A stretch of DNA of 5,954 nt from Actinomycetota bacterium (lineage in GTDB: Bacteria > Actinomycetota > Humimicrobiia > Humimicrobiales > Humimicrobiaceae), in NCBI GenBank assembly GCA_014360385.1, contig JACIXO010000091.1, positions 1-5,954 on the forward strand, given 5' to 3'. The position numbers and the translations under genes are program-made. The notes beneath the pieces were generated by a model that saw only the letters and a list, made by a program, of their open reading frames with translations, was not told the DNA's origin and did no database searches. Positions 1 through 5,224 of this stretch are shown piece after piece (positions within the stretch are counted from its first letter, which is position 1; every line of letters begins with the position of its first letter).

Positions 1-1
1 A

Positions 2-1054
2 AAAGATGGGAGTTCCTTCTCGATTTTAGCTCAAAAGGAATTAATATTAGATAATGACAATAAACCAGCTGGTATAAGAGGGATTGGAATAGATATAAGT
101 GTCTTAAAGGATTTGGAAAAAAAATATGAAGTAATTTTTGAAAACAGCGGAACTGCAATGGCAATAATCGAAGAAGATACGACTATCTCCCACGTGAATT
201 CGGAATTTGAGAAACTATCTGGTTATCCAAGAGAGGAAATTGAGGGTAAAAAGAGCTGGGCCGAATTTGTCTCAAAAGAAGATCTAGATACAATGAAAAA
301 ATATCATTATCTTAGAAGAATAAACCCGGACCTTGCACCAAAAAAATATGAGTTTAGAGCTATTGACAAAGATGGAAATATTAGAAACTTTCTAATAAAC
401 GTTGCACTTATTCCTGGAACAAAAAGAAGTATAGTATCACTAATAGACATTACTGAAAAACATAAAACTGAAGAATCTCTTAAAAGGATAATTAATGGTG
501 TAGTAGAGGCAATGGCAAAATTAGTTGAGGAAAAAGATCCATACACAGCAGGGCACCAGAAACGAGTGGCTACACTTTCAAAGAAGATTTCTGAAGAAAT
601 GGGGCTCCCAGGCAAAACAATCGATGCTGTCTATATCGCTGGTTTGATTCATGACATCGGTAAAATCGTAGTTCCTTTTGACATACTGAACAAGCCTGGC
701 AAACTTAATGAGCTGGAATTCAATCTAATAAAGACTCACCCAAAAGTTGCTTATGATATATTAAAAGAGGTACCATTCCCCTATCCTGTTAGTGATATAG
801 TTCTCCAACACCATGAGAGACTTGATGGTTCAGGATATCCTTACAGTTTAAAAGACAAAGATATTTTGATTGAAGCCAAAATATTAGCTGTAGCAGATGT
901 TGTTGAAGCAATGGGCTCACACAGACCATACAGAGAAGCCTTAGGTGTTAGTGCAGCATTAGAAGAGATATCACAAAACAAAAATAAACTCTATGACCCT
1001 AAAGTCGTAGATGTATGTATAAAAATATTCAGAGAAGAAAAACTTGCCTTCTAA
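2..1054 (+). CDS. PAS-PAS-HD-GYP sensor protein, probable cyclic-di-GMP phosphodiesterase (5' partial)
   Basis: This is the 3' end of a cytoplasmic sensor/output protein; 350 residues are visible. The frame is open to the left edge. A TTG at 113 could be read as a start, but the codons before it encode a typical PAS C-terminal strand (KDGSSFSILAQKELI at residues 1-15, GIRGIGIDIS at about 24-33), so the true start lies outside. A second PAS domain spans about residues 40-155 (FENSG, LSGYPREEI, a PAC-like segment ending SLIDITEK). The HD-GYP domain fills about residues 165-345. It has YTAGHQKRV, the HD pair in LIHDIGK (217-218), KTHP, the full HHERLDGSGYP signature (270-280) and ADVVEAMGSHRPYR. 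All expected metal-binding positions appear intact. Known members hydrolyse c-di-GMP; the PAS domains presumably sense a ligand or redox state. No GGDEF or EAL domain is visible. The gene converges on moeA with 68 bp between them and no clear hairpin terminator. Confidence 0.93.
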   Translation, partial: KDGSSFSILAQKELILDNDNKPAGIRGIGIDISVLKDLEKKYEVIFENSGTAMAIIEEDTTISHVNSEFEKLSGYPREEIEGKKSWAEFVSKEDLDTMKKYHYLRRINPDLAPKKYEFRAIDKDGNIRNFLINVALIPGTKRSIVSLIDITEKHKTEESLKRIINGVVEAMAKLVEEKDPYTAGHQKRVATLSKKISEEMGLPGKTIDAVYIAGLIHDIGKIVVPFDILNKPGKLNELEFNLIKTHPKVAYDILKEVPFPYPVSDIVLQHHERLDGSGYPYSLKDKDILIEAKILAVADVVEAMGSHRPYREALGVSAALEEISQNKNKLYDPKVVDVCIKIFREEKLAF

Positions 1055-1073
1055 TGAACATAAATGAACATAA
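1054..1073 (+). repeat. Perfect 10-bp tandem duplication at the HD-GYP stop codon
   Basis: ATGAACATAA occurs twice head to tail, and the first copy begins on the last base of the TAA stop. It looks like a slippage duplication. The rest of the 68-bp convergent gap is AT-rich, with no convincing terminator. Confidence 0.6.
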
Positions 1074-1122
1074 AATTTATTAAGCTACAAGATTATTTCG
1101 AAAAATGGAAAAATGTTGATAA

Positions 1123-2427
1123 CTAAATTTCATCCCTTATCAAATATACTTCCGCCTCGCAACCTTCTCTTACATCTCCAACATTTTCAGGAAATACAGC
1201 AATACCATTAGCCCTGGACATAGAAGTAAGTATACCTGAACCCTGCATTCCAGTAGACTTAAAAAAATATTGCTTATCCCTCTTTTCAACTGCTACCCTT
1301 ACAAACTCTGTTCTTCCCTCTTTATGCTTAAAATCATGCAAAGCCTGGGCCACAACTGAGTTTCTAAAAAGCCTCTCATACCCCATAATTTTTGATACCA
1401 GTGGTCTTACATACATCTCAAAACATACCATCACAGAGACCGGATTTCCTGGCAAGCCAAAGATAAACTTCTCATCAGTTTCTAGTTTACTGTCACTACC
1501 TTCCAATTTACTTTCGGATTTCAATGATTCTAACTTTCTTTTAGACGTTGACTTATTTTTAAAAGTCCAGAAGGCAAGGGGCTTACCCGGCTTTTGATTT
1601 ACTCTCCAGAATATAAGATTTGCACCTATCTCATCAAGGATCTCTTTAACATAGTCATACTCCCCCACAGAGACCCCACCGGTTAAAAGTAAAATATCAC
1701 ACATAGCTAAGGCTTCTAAAATCTTGTTTTTTATCACCTTTTTTTCATCCATAACTATGCCAAACCTTACATAAGGAACATTAATTTCTTTTATCTGGGA
1801 GGCAAGCGAATAACTATTGCTATCTCTTACTTTTCCAACTTCCAACTTCTCACTAACTTCTATTAACTCACTTCCCGTAGTTATAATACCCACCGTAGGA
1901 GGATAGTACACCAAAACCTCGCTCACCCCAATGGAGGCCATAACTCCTATATCTGCAGGATAAATCTTTTTACCCTTTGGTAAGACTATATCTCCCTTCT
2001 TAATATCTTCCCCCCTATACCTTATATTTTCTCCTGCACTTACCTCCCTGTAAACCAAAACCTCGCCGTTTTCTACTTCTGTGTCTTCTTTCATTACTAC
2101 ACAATCACAGCCAGAAGGAATAGGAGCTCCTGTCATAATAGAAACACAGTGGCCAAGTTCTATTCTAAAATCAGACACACTGCCAGCAGGTATATCCTTT
2201 TTAAAAAGCTTAAGTCTAACAGGATAACCTCTGTCAGCCCCTTTCACATCTTCAGCCCTCACTGCATATCCATCCACAGCAGAATTATCATACATTGGAA
2301 TATCATCATTTGAAACCACATCTTGAGCCAAAATAAGACTAAGAGAGCTAAGAATGGGAACTTTCTTTAAGATCCTTCTGTTAGCCGAACTTAGAACTTT
2401 CTCCTGAGCCTCTTTTACTGAAAGCAT
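1123..2427 (-). CDS. moeA: Molybdopterin molybdenumtransferase MoeA
   Basis: MoeA inserts molybdate (or tungstate) into adenylylated molybdopterin, the final step of Moco synthesis, in the cytoplasm. The protein has 434 residues and all family landmarks in order: DNSAVDGYAVR (47-57), MTGAPIP (98-104), the GENIRYRGEDIKKGD segment (132-146), TTGSEL (183-188), LLTGGVSVGEYDYV (247-260), QKPGKPLAF (278-286) and LPGNPVS (325-331). A C-terminal domain IV ends in EVYLIRDEI. It is slightly longer than the usual roughly 400 residues because of a Lys/Ser/Glu-rich insertion at about 289-319, between PGKPLAF and LPGNPVS, built from three KLE-centred repeats. The ATG start is supported by the N-terminal match (SVKEAQEKVL) and by GAGGAG at 2439-2444, although the 11-nt spacing is long. 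It is last in the leftward cluster, 117 bp after cbiO, and probably shares that transcript. Confidence 0.96.
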   Translation of the reverse strand: MLSVKEAQEKVLSSANRRILKKVPILSSLSLILAQDVVSNDDIPMYDNSAVDGYAVRAEDVKGADRGYPVRLKLFKKDIPAGSVSDFRIELGHCVSIMTGAPIPSGCDCVVMKEDTEVENGEVLVYREVSAGENIRYRGEDIKKGDIVLPKGKKIYPADIGVMASIGVSEVLVYYPPTVGIITTGSELIEVSEKLEVGKVRDSNSYSLASQIKEINVPYVRFGIVMDEKKVIKNKILEALAMCDILLLTGGVSVGEYDYVKEILDEIGANLIFWRVNQKPGKPLAFWTFKNKSTSKRKLESLKSESKLEGSDSKLETDEKFIFGLPGNPVSVMVCFEMYVRPLVSKIMGYERLFRNSVVAQALHDFKHKEGRTEFVRVAVEKRDKQYFFKSTGMQGSGILTSMSRANGIAVFPENVGDVREGCEAEVYLIRDEI

Positions 2428-2454
2428 GAATAGTAAGTCTCCTCTTCAAACATC

Positions 2455-2526
2455 TCTCTTTTTAAAATAAATCTCTTTTTTAAAATAATAATCTCAAAAA
2501 AATAATAATCTCAAATAAACACTCTC
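2455..2526. repeat. Degenerate AT-rich tandem repeat in the cbiO-moeA spacer
   Basis: Five units on the + strand begin with TCTC, at 2455, 2472, 2492, 2509 and 2523. Each runs into an A/T tract; the second and third carry AAATAATAA or a close variant. Spacings are 17, 20, 17 and 14 bp. The array fills most of the 117-bp gap between cbiO and moeA. No promoter or terminator stands out from it. Confidence 0.55.
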
Positions 2527-2544
2527 AAATAAAAAATCTTCCCT

Positions 2545-3366
2545 TTAAAGATCAGGACTTTGAAGCACTAAAGGTAGATCAAGCCTGTTTCTCTCCAGGA
2601 AAGCCCTGTCAGACAAAACTTCCCTGGCATCCCCATCAAAAATCAGTTTCCCATCGTTTAAAATCATGCATCTATCAGAAAGCTGATAAGCAAGGTCCAG
2701 GTCATGAGTAGCAATTATAATAGTCTTATCCATTCCCTTAATTAGCTCTATGAAATTTTTTCTGTTATATGGATCAAGGTTACTGGAAGGTTCATCAAGA
2801 AGTAAAATTCGCGGATTGTAAGACAAAACTGTAGCCAGGGCTAAGAGTTTCTTCTCACCAAAACTTAAGAAATGAGGAATTTCTTCCATTTTTATATTCT
2901 CAAGCTTTACTATCTTCAATGTCTCTCTGACTACTTTTTCAATATAGCCCTTATCCCTTGCTCTAGCATCCTTTTTCTTATTAAGATAGTTTACCAGACC
3001 GAACGAAACCTCGTCAAAGACCGAGGTTGAAAAAAGCTGATCATTAGGATCCTGGAAAACAAAACCTATATTTTCTCTTATATCATAAATAGTCTTTTTC
3101 TCCAACTTCTTTCCAAACACAAAAATCTCACCAGAGCCACAATCTCCATCTATAAGTCCATCTAAAAGCCCGGCTACACTTAGAAGAAGTGTAGATTTGC
3201 CAGCCCCATTTGGGCCTACTATTGAGACTTTCTCTCCTTCGAGAATTTCCAAACTTACCCTATTAAGTGCTACCTTAATGTAGCTACTAGTTTCCCCTAT
3301 ACTCCTGCTAACTTTATAGCTATAGGTAAGATCTTTTACTTTGATTGCTACTTCCCTTTCCATCAT
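2545..3366 (-). CDS. cbiO: ECF transporter ATPase CbiO/NikO (nickel/cobalt)
   Basis: This is the ATP-hydrolysing subunit of a group I ECF metal importer. It works as a dimer on the cytoplasmic face of CbiQ. With the start at 3366 it has 273 residues, normal for the family. It shows Walker A GPNGAGKST (51-59), Q-loop FVFQDPNDQLF (Gln105), the signature LSFGEKK (167-173), Walker B ILLLDE (187-192), D-loop SSNLD and H-loop THD (His221). The PNDQLF segment after the Q-loop is characteristic of CbiO/EcfA ATPases. The start is uncertain. ATGs lie at 3366 and 3363 and a TTG at 3375; none has a good Shine-Dalgarno site. The first ATG was chosen. The gene sits far (about 350 bp) behind cbiQ and may have its own promoter at 3549-3578. 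The C-terminal tail after REVL is short. Confidence 0.93.
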   Translation of the reverse strand: MMEREVAIKVKDLTYSYKVSRSIGETSSYIKVALNRVSLEILEGEKVSIVGPNGAGKSTLLLSVAGLLDGLIDGDCGSGEIFVFGKKLEKKTIYDIRENIGFVFQDPNDQLFSTSVFDEVSFGLVNYLNKKKDARARDKGYIEKVVRETLKIVKLENIKMEEIPHFLSFGEKKLLALATVLSYNPRILLLDEPSSNLDPYNRKNFIELIKGMDKTIIIATHDLDLAYQLSDRCMILNDGKLIFDGDAREVLSDRAFLERNRLDLPLVLQSPDL

Positions 3367-3422
3367 GCAAGCCAATTACGTAAGAATAAGACTCAGACTC
3401 TTTTGCTTAAACTTTTGTTCTT

Positions 3423-3441
3423 ATAACAATCCACGGGACCT
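3423..3441 (-). repeat. 19-bp direct repeat, copy nearer cbiO
   Basis: On the + strand this copy is ATAACAATCCACGGGACCT. It matches the copy at 3498-3516 at 17 of 19 positions, in the same orientation, with starts 75 bp apart. It is GC-rich inside an AT-rich spacer. If transcription starts near 3542, this copy falls at about +102 to +120 of the cbiO leader. Confidence 0.6.
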
Positions 3442-3497
3442 CATTTTTCAAATAGGAGTCTTAGAAATCTGTCTTGCTGTATCCTTGTTTTAATAAC

Positions 3498-3516
3498 ATA
3501 AGAATCCCCGGGACCT
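3498..3516 (-). repeat. 19-bp direct repeat, copy nearer the promoter
   Basis: On the + strand this copy is ATAAGAATCCCCGGGACCT; in the transcribed sense its core is GGTCCCGGGGATT. It lies about 33 bp downstream of the -10 box of the candidate cbiO promoter. It could be a protein site or an RNA element; the sequence alone does not decide. Confidence 0.6.
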
Positions 3517-3548
3517 TGTGTTTTTTCTATATTATAATTTAATGTCAT

Positions 3549-3578
3549 ATTATACAATCGAAACCACATAAATGTTAA
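3549..3578 (-). promoter_or_regulatory. Candidate sigma-70 promoter for cbiO-moeA
   Basis: On the minus strand, TTAACA (3578-3573) and TATAAT (3554-3549) are separated by 18 bp: five of six and six of six consensus matches. Transcription would begin near 3542, leaving a leader of about 176 nt before the cbiO ATG. AT-rich DNA yields chance matches, but both boxes being this good within a long spacer upstream of a gene makes it credible. A second isolated TATAAT at 3644-3639 lacks a good -35 box. Confidence 0.45.
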
Positions 3579-3714
3579 CAACACACAACATGAACATGTA
3601 TCCCTAAACTACACATCTACATGTCCTGCACATGCTTTATTATACTTAGGTTATATTGAAGAACAGTAAATAACCAATAGTGGTTCAGGATTATTCTTAA
3701 GTTTATCAGAAGTG

Positions 3715-4464
3715 TCATATGATATTGAAGAACTCCACAAGTCTGATAGAAAGTAGCATTAAAACAAAGGTAGTCAGGAGAGCTATAGAAGATTTAGAAA
3801 GATTATTCTCTTCATCAAGGATATAAAAATTTCCATCAAATCCCCTTGACTCCATTGATCTATAAACATTTTCAGCTCTATCAATAGATCTTATCAGAAG
3901 ATTACCAAATAGAAACGAAAGTTTTTTATTAAAACTTTTATAGGCTCTGCTGAAAGTCCTGCTTTCTATTGAAAGCCTCCCAACTCTGAATTCTTCTCTT
4001 GCCAGAAAAACATACCTGTACATTAAAAATATTACAGAGACAATCATTTTGGGAAGATACATCTTTCTAAGTGCCCTTAAAAGCTCCATCTCACTGGTCG
4101 AGGTTATAAGAGTGGTAAGGAGAAGCACTGAGAGGAATGACTTTATGATCACAGACACAAATGTAATAACTCCATTATCACTTACAGCAATATCAAATGG
4201 GCCAAGATTGAAACCAAAAATAGTATTCCCTTCATTTGCAAAAGGAATAAATACAGAAATACACAGGGGATACAAAAACACAAGAAACGTTCTTCTCACA
4301 AGCCTTTTCAAACATGGTTTAAAAATAAATCCGAGAGCTAAGACTAAGATAAAATAAAACCCAAGGATAAGATATTCTCCCTCAGGAACACTAATTATAA
4401 AAAGTATGCTAACTATAACCAGAATTAATTTGCTTCTTGCATCAAGAGAATATCCTTTATTCAT
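3715..4464 (-). CDS. cbiQ: ECF transporter transmembrane (T) component CbiQ/NikQ
   Basis: This is the integral membrane scaffold that couples ATP hydrolysis by CbiO to the metal-binding CbiM. The 249-residue protein begins SLDARSKLIL, the usual CbiQ opening. Hydrophobic segments lie at about residues 12-30, 31-49, 57-75, 97-122, 137-156 and 227-246. Between the last two is the cytoplasmic coupling region with two Arg motifs typical of EcfT proteins: ESR at 167-169 and MESRGF at 204-209 (in the stretch RAENVYRSMESRGFDG), which contact the ATPase dimer. Length is normal. The ATG start agrees with the family N-terminus. The nearest Shine-Dalgarno-like AGGGA is 12 nt upstream and part of a tandem repeat, so initiation may be weak. 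It lies 180 bp after the PDGLE gene and about 350 bp before cbiO. Confidence 0.93.
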   Translation of the reverse strand: MNKGYSLDARSKLILVIVSILFIISVPEGEYLILGFYFILVLALGFIFKPCLKRLVRRTFLVFLYPLCISVFIPFANEGNTIFGFNLGPFDIAVSDNGVITFVSVIIKSFLSVLLLTTLITSTSEMELLRALRKMYLPKMIVSVIFLMYRYVFLAREEFRVGRLSIESRTFSRAYKSFNKKLSFLFGNLLIRSIDRAENVYRSMESRGFDGNFYILDEENNLSKSSIALLTTFVLMLLSIRLVEFFNII

Positions 4465-4469
4465 GTTTC

Positions 4470-4510
4470 TTTATTGTCCCTTTATTTATGTCCCTTTTTA
4501 TTTATGTCCT
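4470..4510 (-). repeat. SD-like tandem repeat upstream of cbiQ
   Basis: Three copies, mRNA sense AAAGGACATAAATA, AAGGGACATAAATA and AGGGACAATAAA, have GTCC cores (+ strand) starting at 4506, 4490 and 4476. Each carries a purine-rich AGGA/AGGGA that resembles a ribosome binding site. The nearest copy is 12 nt from the cbiQ ATG and may be its actual binding site. Confidence 0.55.
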
Positions 4511-4525
4511 TTTTTTGCCACTCTA

Positions 4526-4577
4526 GGTAACTTAATCTTAAGGTAACTTAAGCCTAACCTAATCTTAGGCAACTTAA
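4526..4577. repeat. GGTAACTTAA degenerate repeat, PDGLE-cbiQ spacer
   Basis: Copies on the + strand are GGTAACTTAA at 4526-4535 and 4542-4551, and GGCAACTTAA at 4568-4577. AATCTTA follows the first copy (4534-4540) and precedes the third (4561-4567). The pattern fits a roughly 26-bp duplication with later decay. It is the second of three unrelated repeat families in this one 180-bp gap. Confidence 0.55.
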
Positions 4578-4586
4578 AACCTTAAT

Positions 4587-4624
4587 ATTAATCCCAGTAT
4601 TTATTAATCCCAAAATTAATCCCA
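4587..4624. repeat. ATTAATCCCA triple repeat, PDGLE-cbiQ spacer
   Basis: Three perfect copies of ATTAATCCCA lie at 4587-4596, 4603-4612 and 4615-4624, spaced 16 and 12 bp apart. In the transcribed sense the unit reads TGGGATTAAT. The array begins about 20 bp after the stop codon of the PDGLE gene. Confidence 0.65.
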
Positions 4625-4644
4625 ATGATATTTCTTTTAAGTTT

Positions 4645-4980
4645 TTATTCTTTTGTGGTCTCTTCTTCCCTGCTCTTATTCTGAGACGTTATTTTATATA
4701 TTCCATAAAAAATACCAAAAATCGCAAGAACAATTAGCACACCAAAGAATCCTGCAAGAGCAGTCTGCCAAAGCTCATTTTTAATACCAGGAAAAAGATA
4801 ATCAGGAATGGGAAAATTAAGATTAACTCCTGCTCCCTCAGCTTTTTCTATAAATCCAAATTTCTCTGCAACCTTCTCAAGACCATCGGGATAAGAGGAA
4901 GCAAATGGAGATAAGAATAATGCGACCACAAATGAAACTACTATCATCCAAACTATAAACTTAATGTCTCTTTTTTCCAT
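4645..4980 (-). CDS. PDGLE-domain protein, NikN/CbiN-like subunit of the metal transporter
   Basis: This is a small membrane protein of 111 residues. It has two hydrophobic segments (about 6-24 and 72-95), the diagnostic SSYPDGLEKVAEKFGF stretch at 29-44 directly after the first segment, and a charged C-terminal tail (SREEETTKE). PDGLE proteins occur next to CbiM/NikM, or fused to it, in ECF nickel and cobalt importers. They play the part of CbiN/NikN, the accessory subunit that helps load metal into the S component. The extracytoplasmic loop contains the PDGLE motif. The start at 4980 (ATG) is preferred to a TTG six bases upstream, because AAGGAG at 4988-4993 is 7 nt from the ATG but only 1 nt from the TTG. 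It lies second in the cluster, after cbiM. Confidence 0.9.
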   Translation of the reverse strand: MEKRDIKFIVWMIVVSFVVALFLSPFASSYPDGLEKVAEKFGFIEKAEGAGVNLNFPIPDYLFPGIKNELWQTALAGFFGVLIVLAIFGIFYGIYKITSQNKSREEETTKE

Positions 4981-4987
4981 AATCAAG

Positions 4988-4993
4988 CTCCTT
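4988..4993 (-). promoter_or_regulatory. Ribosome binding site fixing the PDGLE gene start
   Basis: AAGGAG on the minus strand lies 7 nt before ATG (4980-4978). The alternative TTG at 4986 would leave a 1-nt spacer, too short for initiation. Confidence 0.8.
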
Positions 4994-5038
4994 AGTTTTC
5001 TTTAAGGTTTTTCTCTTTTTAATTATTTTTCTAATTTC

Positions 5039-5147
5039 TAATCTAACCTATCTTCTAAAGCTTTTCTTTTAATCTAATCTATCGAGTTCTCTCACCCCTG
5101 GGGATTTTTCATTCCGCGAGAGCTTTCTTCTAATCCAATCTATCTTC
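5039..5147. repeat. TAATCTAATCTATC interspersed repeat, cbiM-PDGLE spacer
   Basis: Three related 17-mers on the + strand are TAATCTAACCTATCTTC (5039-5055), TAATCTAATCTATCGAG (5070-5086) and TAATCCAATCTATCTTC (5131-5147). The last two are each preceded by an AGCTTT run. A GC-rich island (5091-5122, including CCCCTGGGG) sits between copies two and three. Confidence 0.6.
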
Positions 5148-5224
5148 CGAACCTCTCTTAACTCTTCCAAGATCTTCTCTAACTCCTTACTTACTTTCTT
5201 TAAAATACTTTTAACTTTCTCCAG
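5069..5224 (-). other. Possible short coiled-coil frame between cbiM and the PDGLE gene
   Basis: A minus-strand frame is open from 5254 to the TAA at 5071-5069 (61 codons before the stop). It overlaps the 3' end of cbiM in the +1 frame. The peptide has regularly spaced Leu/Ile/Val among Lys and Glu (for example LLEKVKSILKKVSKELEKI), then a Trp- and Arg-containing stretch (KIDWIRRKLSRNEKSPGV). There is no ATG or GTG near its head; only CTG at 5224 or TTG at 5170 could start it. The feature is drawn from the CTG. A/G-rich DNA naturally yields Lys, Glu, Arg and Leu codons, so this may be chance or the remnant of a gene or domain. Confidence 0.2.

Larger units (their letters stand above)
3367..3714. 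other. Long spacer between cbiQ and cbiO; no gene found
   Basis: No frame of convincing length or coding character was found on either strand. Read in the direction of the cluster, it holds a weak 5-bp hairpin after cbiQ (3672-3685), a group of ACATGT-like boxes (3594-3634), a good sigma-70-type promoter (3549-3578) and two 19-bp direct repeats (3498-3516, 3423-3441). No Shine-Dalgarno site precedes cbiO. A palindromic TTACGTAA lies at 3376-3383. The size and contents suggest a regulatory leader for cbiO-moeA rather than a lost gene. Confidence 0.6.

Noticed and set aside
307..615. 102-codon open frame on the minus strand
   Set aside because: It is antisense to the well-supported PAS/HD-GYP coding sequence, and its translation shows no family features.
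1055..1122. Bidirectional terminator between the convergent HD-GYP and moeA genes
   Set aside because: The gap is AT-rich with no stable stem followed by a T-run on either strand.
3498..3516. GAATCCCCGGGACC as part of a tRNA T-arm or an attachment site
   Set aside because: It resembles a T-arm end only superficially. No other tRNA arms fold around it, and a second copy lies 75 bp away.
3672..3685. Hairpin AACCA-ATAG-TGGTT after cbiQ as a terminator
   Set aside because: The stem is only 5 bp, AT-rich in part and not followed by a T-run, so it cannot be supported as a terminator.
4049..4357. 102-codon open frame on the plus strand
   Set aside because: It is antisense to cbiQ, with no recognisable domain and no Shine-Dalgarno context; a shadow of the real gene.
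4470..4624. CRISPR-like array
   Set aside because: Units are 10-17 bp, imperfect, belong to three different families and are spaced by only a few bases; there are no constant spacers and no cas genes.
4981..5210. Cobalamin or nickel-cobalt riboswitch in the importer spacers
   Set aside because: No B12-box-like sequence or conserved NiCo riboswitch core could be seen in this or the other spacers by eye.
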